Of a stretch of DNA of 64,000 bases, positions 17,723-26,859 are shown one piece after another. The translations under genes were made by a program, and so were the position numbers. The notes below the pieces were generated by a model. It saw only the letters and a program-made list of their open reading frames with translations, made no database searches and was not told the DNA's origin. Positions within the stretch are counted from its first letter, which is position 1. Each line of letters starts with the position of its first letter. The stretch spans positions 31,106 through 95,105 of the forward strand of contig MGOY01000025.1 of assembly GCA_001797275.1 (NCBI GenBank), given 5' to 3'. Source of the DNA: Clostridiales bacterium GWF2_38_85. Its GTDB lineage: Bacteria; Bacillota; Clostridia; Oscillospirales; CAG-382.

Positions 17723-18646
17723 TTATAGTTTTTCCTCTTCTAACAGTTCTCTGACGCTGACAACACTGCAGCCAAAAGACTTCAGTAAATTCAATTGCCT
17801 TGGCAGCGCTTCGTATATCGGCATTTCGCCCGACATATTCAATCCATCCTTCTGATAGATTATACTGCCGCAGAACGAATCCGCATTTGATTCGAGCTGT
17901 CTTTTCAGCCTTGCAACCATCTCATCCGCATTGCTGTTCTTCTCCCAACCGCCACCGTCAAAGGAGGCTGACAGGTAATTGTACCCCAGCTTTTCGTAAA
18001 CATCGAACACGGTTTTATTGGACGGGCGACTGTATGAGGATAGGCGACCGCAAGGGTCGCCCCTACCGATACTTTCAACATAATGGGGTGGCCTTGCGTT
18101 TGTCATCGGGTACCTAAAGCTTTCAAGTATATAGTTATGCAGCCGTAGATAGTCAGCATACACTTCGTTCTCATTTTTGAAATACACACGCTTCGAATAG
18201 GGAAAATGCTGTTTCCCACAGACAATATGTCTATATCCGTGGTTAGCCAACTCGCAGCCGCTGTCTATTATTTTGCGTATCAGGTCAGGGTTGTTCACAG
18301 CACTTGCCAGTATATCATCACCGAACCGTGGGTAGTGGTCATATCTGGTACCGCTCCAGTAAAAGCTACCCGACCTGCCCGGATTGTCGGGGTAGTTCTC
18401 AGCGGTTGAGCCGATGATGTTGAAGGTTGCGGTAAAGCTGTATTCGTTGAGCGTGTCAACTATAAACTCTGTCAGTTTTCTGCCATCCGGGCATACAACA
18501 GCACACGGCCCGTCATCAAAGGTCATTGCAACTATTCGCTTGCCGCCGGTGTTGACTTTTTCAATTTTCCGGACTGATGTTGTGTTTATATCTTTCTTTG
18601 AGAAAATAAACCTTTTTATTTTTTGCAGAGTATTGTATAAAATCAT
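17723..18646 (-). CDS. Polysaccharide deacetylase (NodB homology) family
   Basis: This 307-aa carbohydrate-esterase-4-like protein has TFDDGP at 42-47 and NHGYRH at 135-140, supplying the Asp and two His metal ligands, and SASFDGGGW as a later motif. Substrates in the family are GlcNAc-containing polymers or surface polysaccharides. No signal peptide is evident, though the N-terminus is basic and hydrophobic. Residues 194-202 (GRGDPCGRL) come from a palindrome inserted in frame. AAAGGA lies 6 nt before the ATG. Confidence 0.85.
   Translation of the reverse strand: MILYNTLQKIKRFIFSKKDINTTSVRKIEKVNTGGKRIVAMTFDDGPCAVVCPDGRKLTEFIVDTLNEYSFTATFNIIGSTAENYPDNPGRSGSFYWSGTRYDHYPRFGDDILASAVNNPDLIRKIIDSGCELANHGYRHIVCGKQHFPYSKRVYFKNENEVYADYLRLHNYILESFRYPMTNARPPHYVESIGRGDPCGRLSSYSRPSNKTVFDVYEKLGYNYLSASFDGGGWEKNSNADEMVARLKRQLESNADSFCGSIIYQKDGLNMSGEMPIYEALPRQLNLLKSFGCSVVSVRELLEEEKL
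18041..18067. repeat. Palindromic repeat inserted in a coding region
   Basis: GGCGACC (18043-18049) pairs with GGTCGCC (18055-18061) around a short loop, followed by CCTAC. Palindromes of this GTAGGGGCGACC type are, from memory, common intergenic repeats in clostridial genomes. Here one sits inside the deacetylase gene without breaking the frame. Confidence 0.6.
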
Positions 18647-18681
18647 AGTATATCCTTTAATAACGCTGAAAACGATGTTTT

Positions 18682-19437
18682 TCAGGTTTTGGATATGTTC
18701 ATTAAAAGCGACATGGGAAGTAGTTTCGCCAGTACTCTGTAAAGCTTAAAGAAAAACAGCTCAGTGTACACTCCCTTGCCCTTTTTCGCTTTCACGACAG
18801 ATTTTCCTGCGACCTTCTTCGGGTTGCATCTGGGAAGCATATCAAATGTCTTGGAGTTACCGCTGATGCCTGCTACGTCTAAAAATTCTGTATCCATAGG
18901 TCCGGGACAGACAGCGAGTGCATTAATGCCGCGTTTCTTCAGCTCATACCTGAGCGAGCGGGTGAAGGCTGTTACATAGTACTTTGTCGCGCTGTAAACT
19001 GTCATCCTTGGTGTGGGAACAAAGGAAGCAATTGAGCTGATGTTGATTATATAGCTTCCCTCTTTCATATACTGCAGTGCAAGAGTGCAAATTGAGGTCA
19101 GCGTAACACAGTTGAGCCTTACCATGTCGGCTTGTCCCTTCTCGGAAAGGTCAGCAACATCACCCAGAAGTCCGAAGCCTGCGTTGTTGATCAGCACCCT
19201 GATGTCGGGGTTTTCAGACTTCAACATTTCTGTAAATCTGTTCAGTTCTTCTTCCTTTATCAGATCAAGCGACACAAGCCGGCACTTCACATCAGGTCTT
19301 TCTTTTGCCAGTGCTTCAAGTCTGTCAACTCTTCTTGCGATTAACCATATTTCATCAACTGTTTTTTCACCTGCAAGAGTGTAAAAATACTCTTTCCCGA
19401 GCCCGGAGGATGCTCCTGTTATAATTCCAACTGTCAT
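18682..19437 (-). CDS. Short-chain dehydrogenase/reductase
   Basis: This 251-aa classical SDR has TGASSGLGKEY near residue 8, NNAGFG near 82, a serine in INISSIAS and the catalytic YSATK. It uses NAD(P)(H) to oxidise or reduce an unknown alcohol or ketone. The start MTVGII is supported by GAAGGAAACACAAAT directly upstream; an in-frame ATG 14 codons earlier lies before that ribosome site. The deacetylase follows in the same direction after about 35 nt. Confidence 0.88.
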   Translation of the reverse strand: MTVGIITGASSGLGKEYFYTLAGEKTVDEIWLIARRVDRLEALAKERPDVKCRLVSLDLIKEEELNRFTEMLKSENPDIRVLINNAGFGLLGDVADLSEKGQADMVRLNCVTLTSICTLALQYMKEGSYIINISSIASFVPTPRMTVYSATKYYVTAFTRSLRYELKKRGINALAVCPGPMDTEFLDVAGISGNSKTFDMLPRCNPKKVAGKSVVKAKKGKGVYTELFFFKLYRVLAKLLPMSLLMNISKT

Positions 19438-19489
19438 ATTTGTGTTTCCTTCTTTATACAAAATTTTATAATTCAACATTAACTATTTT

Positions 19490-19518
19490 ATTATATGATA
19501 CATAGAAACAAAAATCAA
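19490..19518 (-). promoter_or_regulatory. Sigma-A-type promoter for the SDR gene
   Basis: TTGATT (19513-19518) and TATAAT (19490-19495) are separated by 17 bp. It is divergent from the promoter at 19548. Confidence 0.65.
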
Positions 19519-19547
19519 GCATTTATAATCAAATATGTTTATTTGTA

Positions 19548-19576
19548 TTGACAATACCTTTTTACGGTTTTATAAT
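19548..19576 (+). promoter_or_regulatory. Consensus sigma-A promoter of the epimerase-phosphoesterase-GH31 operon
   Basis: TTGACA (19548-19553), a 17-bp spacer and TATAAT (19571-19576) match the full consensus. The 5' leader is about 110 nt and holds a nested hairpin. Confidence 0.8.
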
Positions 19577-19589
19577 ATCTAAATAGTGA

Positions 19590-19642
19590 GTTTTATGCTT
19601 TCCGGTATACAGTACTGCCGGAGTTTGAAAATCGCATAAAAC
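19590..19642 (+). repeat. Leader hairpin GTTTTATGC/GCATAAAAC
   Basis: GTTTTATGC (19590-19598) pairs with GCATAAAAC (19634-19642) and encloses a CCGG/CCGG stem. The same outer arms occur at 20531-20574 in the next intergenic gap, and the following CATTACGTTA recurs near 12697. There is no U-tract, so it is not an obvious terminator. Confidence 0.6.
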
Positions 19643-19691
19643 ATTACGTTATTATTTTGCGTAATTTTTTATTTGGAAGGGAAATAAAATT

Positions 19692-20513
19692 ATGAAAAAA
19701 CCGGTTGCAATACAGCTTTATTCGGTACGCGAGCAGTGCGAGAAAGATTTTCCCGGCACACTTACAGAACTGAAAAGAATGGGATATAACGGTGTTGAGT
19801 TTGCAGGCCTTTACGGCTACACCGCAAAAGAAGTCAAGGTACTGCTCAAGGATATCGGACTTACTCCCATTTCCGCACACGTTTCCTACGAGGACATGAC
19901 AACAAAAACCGAACAGATGATATCTGACTACTCTGAAATCGGTGTAAAATACATCGGCATACCTTACCTTGTTGAAGAGCATAGACCGGGCGGTGCAAAA
20001 TACGCTGAAACAATCGCAAGCATGAAGGAGTTGTCAACATTGCTTAAAGCAAAGGGTATCCAGCTTCTCTACCACAACCACGACTTCGAGTTCACAAAAA
20101 TTGATGGCAAATATATGCTTGACATACTCTACACTGACCTTTCAAAGGACGAACTTCAGACAGAGCTTGACCTCTGTTGGGTTGCTGTCGGCGGTGAGAA
20201 TCCTGCAAATTATCTCAGAAAATACAGTGGTCGCGCTCCGGTTGTCCACTTCAAGGATTTTTACATAGAAGGTCAAACCGGTGCTAAGCTCTATGATTTG
20301 ATAGGCATTGACGACAATAAACCAGCTGATAAAAGCACCTTCGAATATAGACCAATCGGTACGGGACTTCAGGACATCGGCGCAATGCTGAAGGCTGTCG
20401 ATGATGCTGGTTGCGAATGGATCATCATTGAACAGGATGAACCGACAGCATCAAAACCCTACTCACGTTTGGAATGTGCAGAGATAAGCATAATAAATCT
20501 GAAAAAATATTAA
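19692..20513 (+). CDS. Sugar phosphate isomerase/epimerase (xylose isomerase-like TIM barrel)
   Basis: This 273-aa protein belongs to the AP-endonuclease-2/xylose isomerase-like superfamily. Supporting stretches are VAIQLYSVREQ at the start, NGVEFAGLYG, the metal-site region LYHNHDFEF near residue 122, ELDLCWVA, VHFKDF, and the late EQDEP. Members isomerise or epimerise sugars, ketoses or inositol derivatives. It leads a three-gene operon with a metallophosphoesterase and a GH31 enzyme, so a role in breaking down a plant or host glycan fragment is plausible but not shown. Confidence 0.88.
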   Translation: MKKPVAIQLYSVREQCEKDFPGTLTELKRMGYNGVEFAGLYGYTAKEVKVLLKDIGLTPISAHVSYEDMTTKTEQMISDYSEIGVKYIGIPYLVEEHRPGGAKYAETIASMKELSTLLKAKGIQLLYHNHDFEFTKIDGKYMLDILYTDLSKDELQTELDLCWVAVGGENPANYLRKYSGRAPVVHFKDFYIEGQTGAKLYDLIGIDDNKPADKSTFEYRPIGTGLQDIGAMLKAVDDAGCEWIIIEQDEPTASKPYSRLECAEISIINLKKY

Positions 20514-20530
20514 TTTTTTCAGATATTCGA

Positions 20531-20574
20531 GTTTTATGCTTCATGGCATCCAGCATATCCATGAAGCATAAAAC
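20531..20574 (+). repeat. Perfect 16-bp leader hairpin between epimerase and phosphoesterase genes
   Basis: GTTTTATGCTTCATGG (20531-20546) is exactly complementary to 20559-20574, with a 12-nt loop. No U-tract follows, and the downstream ATG is 40 nt away. It belongs with the hairpin at 19590-19642 by its outer arms. Confidence 0.7.
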
Positions 20575-20613
20575 ATCGGCATTCTGTTATTTATGAAAGG
20601 ATTTATAATATAT

Positions 20614-21639
20614 ATGCTTAGCGAAAACCTATACCTGAAAAGACCTCTCGTATTCAGAGCAGACGGCAGCTTTAAAATAATGCTGTTCTCAGACCTTCAC
20701 GGTGTACCAAATCATGATCCCCGCCTTAAAAGAGGCATAACTGAAATGGTTAAAGCTCAAAAACCCGACTTAGTATTCCTGAACGGCGACCAGATGTATG
20801 GGCTTGAGACTGTTGAGCAGGTTAAAAACTATCTGACTGATATTACGGAAGTGCTTGAGAAAAATCAAATTCCGTGGGCGCATGTCTATGGCAACCATGA
20901 TTCCGAAGCCGGACTCTGCAAGGAAGAACAACAGAAAATCTATGAAAGCTTCGATTATTGTATCTCGAAAAGAGGGCCGGTTGATATACACGGTGTCGGA
21001 AATTTTGTTCTTCCAATCAAATCAAGCAAAGATGGCACGATAAAATTCAACATTTGGGGCATTGATTCGCTCCAGTACATAAACGCATATGATGAGGAAT
21101 TCAATGTCTCTGCCACAAACGGTTATAGGTCTGTGCTGCCAAAGCATTTTTCAAACGGCACCTACTACGATACAATCCGTTTCGACCAGATAATGTGGTA
21201 TTATAACAGCTCTAAGGAGTTTGAAGTCTATAACAAAGCGAAAATACCTGCGCTTATGTTCTTTCACATAGCAATCCCGGAGCATATGCTGATTTACATG
21301 AACCCTGTCGAAACGGCAATGAACGGAGCATTCAACGAGAATGTTTGCTGTCCTGAGCTTAACAGCGGCTTGTTCAGCGCGGCCGTTCAGAGAGGCGATG
21401 TCAGGGGTATTTATGTCGGTCACGATCACAACAACACCTACGACGGCATCTACTGTGGTGTGCATCTCGGCTTCGACAGCGCAATGGGCTTCAACAGCTA
21501 CGGTATGTCGGGTGAAACACAGACAGAACAGTCAAGCTGCCGCGGCTGCAGGGTTTTTGAGCTGAACGAACAAAATCCGGCGGACTATAAAACCTATATG
21601 TTAAGAGTAGTCGATTTTATTGATGTTGAAAGGATTTAA
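20614..21639 (+). CDS. Metallophosphoesterase (calcineurin-like)
   Basis: This 341-aa protein has the ordered metal-site motifs LFSDLHG, NGDQ, YGNHDSE and GHDHNN. Related enzymes (PA/Dcr2-type) hydrolyse phosphomonoesters or diesters. No signal peptide is present, so a cytoplasmic phosphorylated substrate is likely. The start MLSENLY is preferred since AAAGGA lies 12 nt upstream; an ATG seven codons earlier contains that site within its own codons. The stop is directly followed by the GH31 start. Confidence 0.88.
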   Translation: MLSENLYLKRPLVFRADGSFKIMLFSDLHGVPNHDPRLKRGITEMVKAQKPDLVFLNGDQMYGLETVEQVKNYLTDITEVLEKNQIPWAHVYGNHDSEAGLCKEEQQKIYESFDYCISKRGPVDIHGVGNFVLPIKSSKDGTIKFNIWGIDSLQYINAYDEEFNVSATNGYRSVLPKHFSNGTYYDTIRFDQIMWYYNSSKEFEVYNKAKIPALMFFHIAIPEHMLIYMNPVETAMNGAFNENVCCPELNSGLFSAAVQRGDVRGIYVGHDHNNTYDGIYCGVHLGFDSAMGFNSYGMSGETQTEQSSCRGCRVFELNEQNPADYKTYMLRVVDFIDVERI

Positions 21640-21640
21640 T

Positions 21641-23725
21641 ATGAGAGTAGCCAACGGAGTATACAGATGCACCTTCGGAAAACCCGAAGCATTGACTGCC
21701 GAAAAATTCATCAAGGCGGAAGCAAAGCTTGACAAGATAAATAAATTGTCTGACCTACCCTCACCATTTGGTGTGAATGCAGAAAAAATTGAATATGAGC
21801 AGAATAAAGAAGGAACAATCCTGACACTGCCTATGCTTGATACTGAGAATATATACGGCTTCGGACTGCAAATGAAAAGCGTCATCCATACCGCACGCAA
21901 GAAATTTTTGCGTACCAACGCCGATCCGAAATCCGACGCAGGTGACAGCCATGCACCTGTTCCCTTCTATGTTTCAACCTTTGACGACAAAACCGCATAC
22001 GGACTGTTAATTGAAACAGCAAGATACACAACCTTCTACTGCGGCAGCAGTAAAAAGCTGAACAAAGGTAAAACCGAAGTCGAAGCGAGCGGCTTCGAAC
22101 AGGAAAGCGCAACCGAAACCTTTTATATCGGTCAGAAAAAGAAAAATATGCAGATGGTTATCAGTATTGAGAAGGTTGAAGGCTGCGACATCATCCTGTT
22201 CACCGGCGAAACGCCCGACGAAGTCTGCCGCAAGTACATCCTGTACTCCGGTGGTGGCTGTATGCCTCCTCTCTACGGTATGGGTGTCTGGTATAGAATG
22301 GACATGTACTTTAAACAGGAGGAAATCCTGAAGAGTGCAAAAAAGATGAAGGAAGACAATATGCCTGTGTCTATCATCGGACTTGAACCCGGCTGGCAAA
22401 CAATGGCTTATTCCTGCTCGTTCAAGTTCAATACCGACCGCTACCCCGATCCCGACAGGATGCTTGAAGAAATGACCGAAATGGGCTACAAGATGAACCT
22501 CTGGGAGCATGCATTCACGCATCCGGCCAGCCCGATTTACAAGGCTCTTCTGCCATATGCGGGCGATTACGAGGTATGGGGCGGTCTTGTACCTGATTTT
22601 GCAACTAAAGAAGCAAGAGGAATTTTTGGCAAATATCATAAAGAAACACTGATTGACAAAGGCTTTTCAGGCTTCAAGCTCGACGAGTGCGACGGCTCTG
22701 ACCTGACCGGTGGCTGGACATACCCAAATATGGCACAGTTCCCATCCGGACTGAACGGTGAACAGATGCACAGCATACTGCCACAGCTTTATCAACAGAC
22801 AATGATTGAGCAGTTCCGTGAAAAAGGTATAAGAACACTCGGTGAGGTTCGTGCGCAGTTCAGCTATGCAGCACCCTATCCGTTCGTGCTGTACAGCGAC
22901 CTTTACGGGCATGATGATTTCATTCGTGCGCTCATCAATATGGGATTTACCGGACTTCTGTTCTCTCCCGAAATCAGGGAAGCGGCAAGCAAGGACGATC
23001 TGTACAGACGAATCCTGTCGGGTGTGTTCTCTATAAAGCTTGAGTTCAACATCTTCTATATGAAAAATCCACCCTGGTTTAACCATGTTATAAAAGAAAA
23101 TAATAACGGTGTTGCTGACAAGGATGTTTCCGAAATCACAGACAAATGCAGAGAGCTGCTCAACATCAAAATGAAGCTGGTGCCATACCTTTACACTGCA
23201 TTCCACAGATATTACACCGACGGAATACATCCGTTCCGCTCGCTTCGCAGCATATACCCCGAGATTGCAGCTCAGGAAACAGTCGAGGGTTGCGCTTTGG
23301 GCAACGACATCATCGTCTATCCGTTGACTGTCGCACAGAACAAGGTGAAAATCTACCTGCCCAAAGGGCAATGGTATGAATTTTTCACCAATGAGCTATT
23401 TGAAGGCGGAAAACAGTATGAGCTTGAGTATGCGTCAAACAGAATACCTGTGTTCGTGAAGGCAGGAACAATCCTGCCGATGCTCGAAAACACAATGCTT
23501 GACCTGAACAAGGATATGATGGAGATCACACCGTATATCTATCCGAATAAATCGGGTAACGCAAAATGTGAGCTGTACGAGGACGACGGTATCAGCTACG
23601 GCTACGAGAACGGTGAGTACAACATCTATAAACTCACCTACAAGGACGGCGGTCTCAGGATTGACAAAAAAGGCAAATACAACGGCAAAAAAGCAGTGTT
23701 CTCAACGTATAAGGTTGTAAAGTAA
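21641..23725 (+). CDS. Glycoside hydrolase family 31 enzyme
   Basis: This 694-aa protein has an N-terminal beta-sandwich, a TIM barrel from about residue 210, and a C-terminal beta domain. The barrel shows MGVWYRMDMY, the nucleophile region GFKLDECDGSD, and RTLGEVRAQFSYAAPYPF further on. GH31 enzymes cleave alpha-glucosides or alpha-xylosides; the length and the KLDE motif fit a cytoplasmic oligosaccharide-processing member. No signal peptide. AAAGGA overlapping the previous gene's end lies 6 nt before the ATG. Confidence 0.92.
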   Translation: MRVANGVYRCTFGKPEALTAEKFIKAEAKLDKINKLSDLPSPFGVNAEKIEYEQNKEGTILTLPMLDTENIYGFGLQMKSVIHTARKKFLRTNADPKSDAGDSHAPVPFYVSTFDDKTAYGLLIETARYTTFYCGSSKKLNKGKTEVEASGFEQESATETFYIGQKKKNMQMVISIEKVEGCDIILFTGETPDEVCRKYILYSGGGCMPPLYGMGVWYRMDMYFKQEEILKSAKKMKEDNMPVSIIGLEPGWQTMAYSCSFKFNTDRYPDPDRMLEEMTEMGYKMNLWEHAFTHPASPIYKALLPYAGDYEVWGGLVPDFATKEARGIFGKYHKETLIDKGFSGFKLDECDGSDLTGGWTYPNMAQFPSGLNGEQMHSILPQLYQQTMIEQFREKGIRTLGEVRAQFSYAAPYPFVLYSDLYGHDDFIRALINMGFTGLLFSPEIREAASKDDLYRRILSGVFSIKLEFNIFYMKNPPWFNHVIKENNNGVADKDVSEITDKCRELLNIKMKLVPYLYTAFHRYYTDGIHPFRSLRSIYPEIAAQETVEGCALGNDIIVYPLTVAQNKVKIYLPKGQWYEFFTNELFEGGKQYELEYASNRIPVFVKAGTILPMLENTMLDLNKDMMEITPYIYPNKSGNAKCELYEDDGISYGYENGEYNIYKLTYKDGGLRIDKKGKYNGKKAVFSTYKVVK

Positions 23726-23759
23726 ATAATTATATAACATATTCCGAATTTTGTCAAAT

Positions 23760-23786
23760 AAAAAAGGCGGATATATGTCCGCCCTT
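23760..23786 (-). terminator. Terminator after asd
   Basis: GGCGGA/TCCGCC forms a stem with a 6-nt loop, and on the minus strand it is followed by TTTTTTATTT. It may also slow transcripts arriving from GH31 on the other strand. Confidence 0.75.
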
Positions 23787-23851
23787 ATAACATGTTATGT
23801 TTACGCTGAGAGCAAGCCCCGGCCCAACATTAATTATTCATTATTTGCTAT

Positions 23852-24919
23852 TTAATACAAATATCCTTCTTTGTATAACAGCTCTGCAATCAGGACTGCG
23901 CCGCCGGCAGCTCCCCTGAGTGTATTATGCGACAGACCGATGAATTTGCAGTCGAATAAGTTGTCTTCTCTCAGACGGCCAACACTGATTGCCATTCCGC
24001 CTTCAAGCTCACGGTCAAGCTTTGTCTGAGGACGGTTATCCTCTTCAAAGTAATGGATAAACTGTTTCGGAGCCGATGGGAGGTCAACACCCTTGAAATC
24101 TACCCAGCATGCTTTGATTTCGTCCATGCTTGGCTTTTTGTCTACAAATTTAACGAACACTGCCGCAAGGTGACCGTCGGAAACAGGAACACGAATGCAT
24201 TGTGCTGTGATTACAGGTGTTGTTGCAGCCTTTATCTCGCCGTCTTTTATTTCGCCCCAAATCTTCAGCGGTTCTTTTTCACTCTTCTCTTCCTCGCCAC
24301 CGATGTATGGGATTACATTGTCGATCATCTCAGGAAATTCCTTGAAGGTCTTGCCTGCGCCTGAAATAGCCTGATATGTGCAGACAGCAACTTCCTTGAC
24401 ACCAAACTTGAGTAGAACTTGGAGAGCAGGAACATAGCTCTGAATTGAGCAGTTTGGTTTTACAGCGATGAAGCCTTTTTTTGTTCCAAGTCGTTTCTTT
24501 TGTGAATCGATTATAGCAAGGTGTTGAGGATTAATTTCGGGGATAACCATTGGGACATCGGAAGTCCAGCGGTTAGCTGAGTTGTTTGAAACAACAGGGA
24601 TTTCCGCTTTTGCATAGGTTTCCTCAAGCTTTTTGATCTCGTACTTCTTCATATCAACTGCACAGAAAACAAAGTCGCAGTTCGCTTTTACTGTTTCGAG
24701 ATCTGCCGCATCATATACCATCATAGCTTTGACAGCTTCGGGTATTTCTGTTGTCAGCTTCCATCTGCCCTCGATAGCTTCCGCATAGGGTTTACCTGCA
24801 CTGCGGCTGCTTGCTGCAAGGAATGAAAGTTCAAAATACGGATGGTTCTGTAACAGCAATATAAAACGCTGCCCGACCATACCTGTTGCTCCGACTACGC
24901 CGGCACGGATTTTTTTCAT
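23852..24919 (-). CDS. asd: Aspartate-semialdehyde dehydrogenase
   Basis: This 355-aa enzyme has the NADP-binding GATGMVGQRF at residues 10-19 and the active-site cysteine Cys157 in VKPNCSIQ. It reduces aspartyl phosphate to aspartate semialdehyde for lysine, diaminopimelate, threonine and methionine synthesis. The length and the PNCSI motif fit the archaeal/fungal-like ASADH branch rather than the E. coli type. AGGAG lies about 11 nt before the ATG. It follows a GNAT gene by about 20 nt. Confidence 0.92.
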   Translation of the reverse strand: MKKIRAGVVGATGMVGQRFILLLQNHPYFELSFLAASSRSAGKPYAEAIEGRWKLTTEIPEAVKAMMVYDAADLETVKANCDFVFCAVDMKKYEIKKLEETYAKAEIPVVSNNSANRWTSDVPMVIPEINPQHLAIIDSQKKRLGTKKGFIAVKPNCSIQSYVPALQVLLKFGVKEVAVCTYQAISGAGKTFKEFPEMIDNVIPYIGGEEEKSEKEPLKIWGEIKDGEIKAATTPVITAQCIRVPVSDGHLAAVFVKFVDKKPSMDEIKACWVDFKGVDLPSAPKQFIHYFEEDNRPQTKLDRELEGGMAISVGRLREDNLFDCKFIGLSHNTLRGAAGGAVLIAELLYKEGYLY

Positions 24920-24938
24920 ATATATGTTTCTCCTATTA

Positions 24939-25412
24939 TCAAATTAATTCTTTATATATACCCGGTGAACTATCCTCAATGACAGTCGCACCGCAACACT
25001 TCTTGTAGTACTCAACAGGACCTGCTGAACCGATGATTGCATAACCGTAGCCCTCGTCACGCATTGCCTCAAAACAACGCATCAGAAGCGCACTGCCGAT
25101 GCCTTTATTGCGATAAGTGGGATCAACGCCGGTCGGCCCGAAGAAGTCCCTGTATGTACAATCATAGCCGGCAAACCCGATTATCTTCTTTTCTTTTACA
25201 TCATATGCAATGAAGCAGGAAACGGGGAATCTGGTGAAGGCGGTTTCGATTTCATTTGCCCAACCATCCGAGAAGGTTGCTCTTGCGAAAGCACTGACTT
25301 TCGCTTTGTTGGGTGTCATCGGGCGTATAATCCTGATTCCTTCATCCTCAACCTTTTTATACAACTCACTGTTGTCTCCGATATTGTACAGCTTAACTAA
25401 CATATCAGGCAT
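24939..25412 (-). CDS. GNAT-family N-acetyltransferase
   Basis: This 157-aa single-domain protein has the acetyl-CoA loop VDPTYRNKGIGSALLMRC at about 113-130 (RxxGxG/A). AGGAGG lies 6 nt before the ATG. Substrate unknown; its position upstream of asd may be coincidental. Confidence 0.85.
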   Translation of the reverse strand: MPDMLVKLYNIGDNSELYKKVEDEGIRIIRPMTPNKAKVSAFARATFSDGWANEIETAFTRFPVSCFIAYDVKEKKIIGFAGYDCTYRDFFGPTGVDPTYRNKGIGSALLMRCFEAMRDEGYGYAIIGSAGPVEYYKKCCGATVIEDSSPGIYKELI

Positions 25413-25522
25413 GATTGTGCCTCCTAAAATATCGTTTTTTGTCGGGACAGAAGTGTTACCATCCCCTAAATTGTTTTACGGAACGAGTTAACACAGTCTG
25501 TCTGTATTGCAAATTATTATAT

Positions 25523-25553
25523 TTGCGGGGACAGCATTATGCTATCCCCGCAA
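25523..25553 (-). terminator. Hairpin after ftsZ (probable terminator)
   Basis: A 31-base near-perfect inverted repeat (TTGCGGGGA and AGCAT arms) lies about 70 nt past the ftsZ stop. No long U-run follows, so termination is inferred from position and strength only. Confidence 0.5.
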
Positions 25554-25620
25554 CTTATTTGAAAAATATAAAACTAATAATTGAATTATCTTATTAATTT
25601 GTTAGTTTAATATTGTAATA

Positions 25621-26736
25621 TTAGCGAGTTGTGCTTTCTGTTCTGCGATTTTTATTAAGCATTTCAATAATTGCGTTGATATCCTCTTCGCCTTGTTCTG
25701 TTGCAGGAGCCTGTTCGCTCTTCTTTTCGTCTGTCTTTGCAGCTGCCGGAGCTTGTCTCTTAATTTCTGTATTGCGTTTGTCAATATCAAAGCCAGTAGC
25801 AATAACAGTGATGTGCATCTCGTCTTCGAGTGTGTTGTCAAAGGTTGCACCGAAGATGAAGGTTGCATCCGGATGAGCTTCGTTGGAGATCATGTTTGCA
25901 GCTGTATCGATTTCTTCAAGTCCGACATCAGGAGAAGCGGTAATGCTTACAACAATACCCTTAGCGCCTGTGATGTTGGTTTCGAGAAGCGGGCTGGACA
26001 TAGCAAGCTTAGCAGCCATTTCAGCCTTATCCTTGCCTTTTGCGGTACCAACACCCATGTGAGCAAGCCCTGCGTTGTTCATCACAGCAGTTATATCTGC
26101 AAAGTCAAGGTTGATGTATCCGTCAACGGTGATAAGCTCACAGATGCTCTGGACACCGCGTCTGAGAACATCATCTGCTTCGAGGAACGCGTTGAGAAAG
26201 GTAATCTTTTTATCTGTAAGCAGTTTTAATCTTTCGTTCGGGATAACAAGCAGAGAGTCAACATACTCACGAAGCTTCTTTATACCTTCGTCAGCTTGTG
26301 CTGCACGTCTTTTCCCTTCGAACGAGAACGGCTTTGTAACAACAGCAACTGTAAGGATTCCGAGTTCCTTCGCAATCTTAGCTATAATAGGAGCTGCACC
26401 TGTTCCGGTACCGCCACCCATACCTGCGGTTAGAAATACCATATCTGCGCCTTTTAGCGCTGCGGTTATGTCTTCTTCAGACTCCATAGCAGCTCTTTCG
26501 CCAAGCTCAGGGTTGCTTCCTGCACCGTGACCTTTTGTTATTCTTTCGCCGATTTGTATTTTCAAAGGTGCATTTGATTTAACTAATATAGCTTTATCGG
26601 TGTTTATGTTGATAAATTCGACACCCTGTACATTAGCGTCAAGCATTCTGTTAACAGCATTTCCACCACCGCCACCAATGCCCACTACTTTAATATTAAC
26701 AGCAATATCTGATACGTTTGTAAATTCCATTGGCAT
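25621..26736 (-). CDS. ftsZ: Cell division GTPase FtsZ
   Basis: This 371-aa tubulin homologue carries the GTP signature [10 protein letters not shown] near residue 102, [14 protein letters not shown] near the N-terminus and NLDFADI. A variable linker ends in a C-terminal tail of charged and Asn-rich residues. It polymerises into the Z-ring. GGGAGG lies 7 nt before the chosen ATG. It has its own promoter and is the last gene of the dcw cluster. FtsA is not encoded in the window. Confidence 0.98.
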   Translation of the reverse strand: MPMEFTNVSDIAVNIKVVGIGGGGGNAVNRMLDANVQGVEFININTDKAILVKSNAPLKIQIGERITKGHGAGSNPELGERAAMESEEDITAALKGADMVFLTAGMGGGTGTGAAPIIAKIAKELGILTVAVVTKPFSFEGKRRAAQADEGIKKLREYVDSLLVIPNERLKLLTDKKITFLNAFLEADDVLRRGVQSICELITVDGYINLDFADITAVMNNAGLAHMGVGTAKGKDKAEMAAKLAMSSPLLETNITGAKGIVVSITASPDVGLEEIDTAANMISNEAHPDATFIFGATFDNTLEDEMHITVIATGFDIDKRNTEIKRQAPAAAKTDEKKSEQAPATEQGEEDINAIIEMLNKNRRTESTTR

Positions 26737-26774
26737 TATATTTCCTCCCACATAAAATAAATACTTCTTCTTAT

Positions 26775-26803
26775 ATAATAATAAATTTTTTTGTTAAATG
26801 CAA
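26775..26803 (-). promoter_or_regulatory. Sigma-A-type promoter for ftsZ
   Basis: TTGCAT (26798-26803) and TATTAT (26775-26780) are separated by 17 bp, about 40 nt before the ftsZ start. It would let ftsZ be expressed separately from the rest of the cluster. Confidence 0.65.
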
Positions 26804-26859
26804 GTGTTTTTCGAATTATTTTCGATATTTTTAGAAATATCACAACATTTCTCCCAAAT

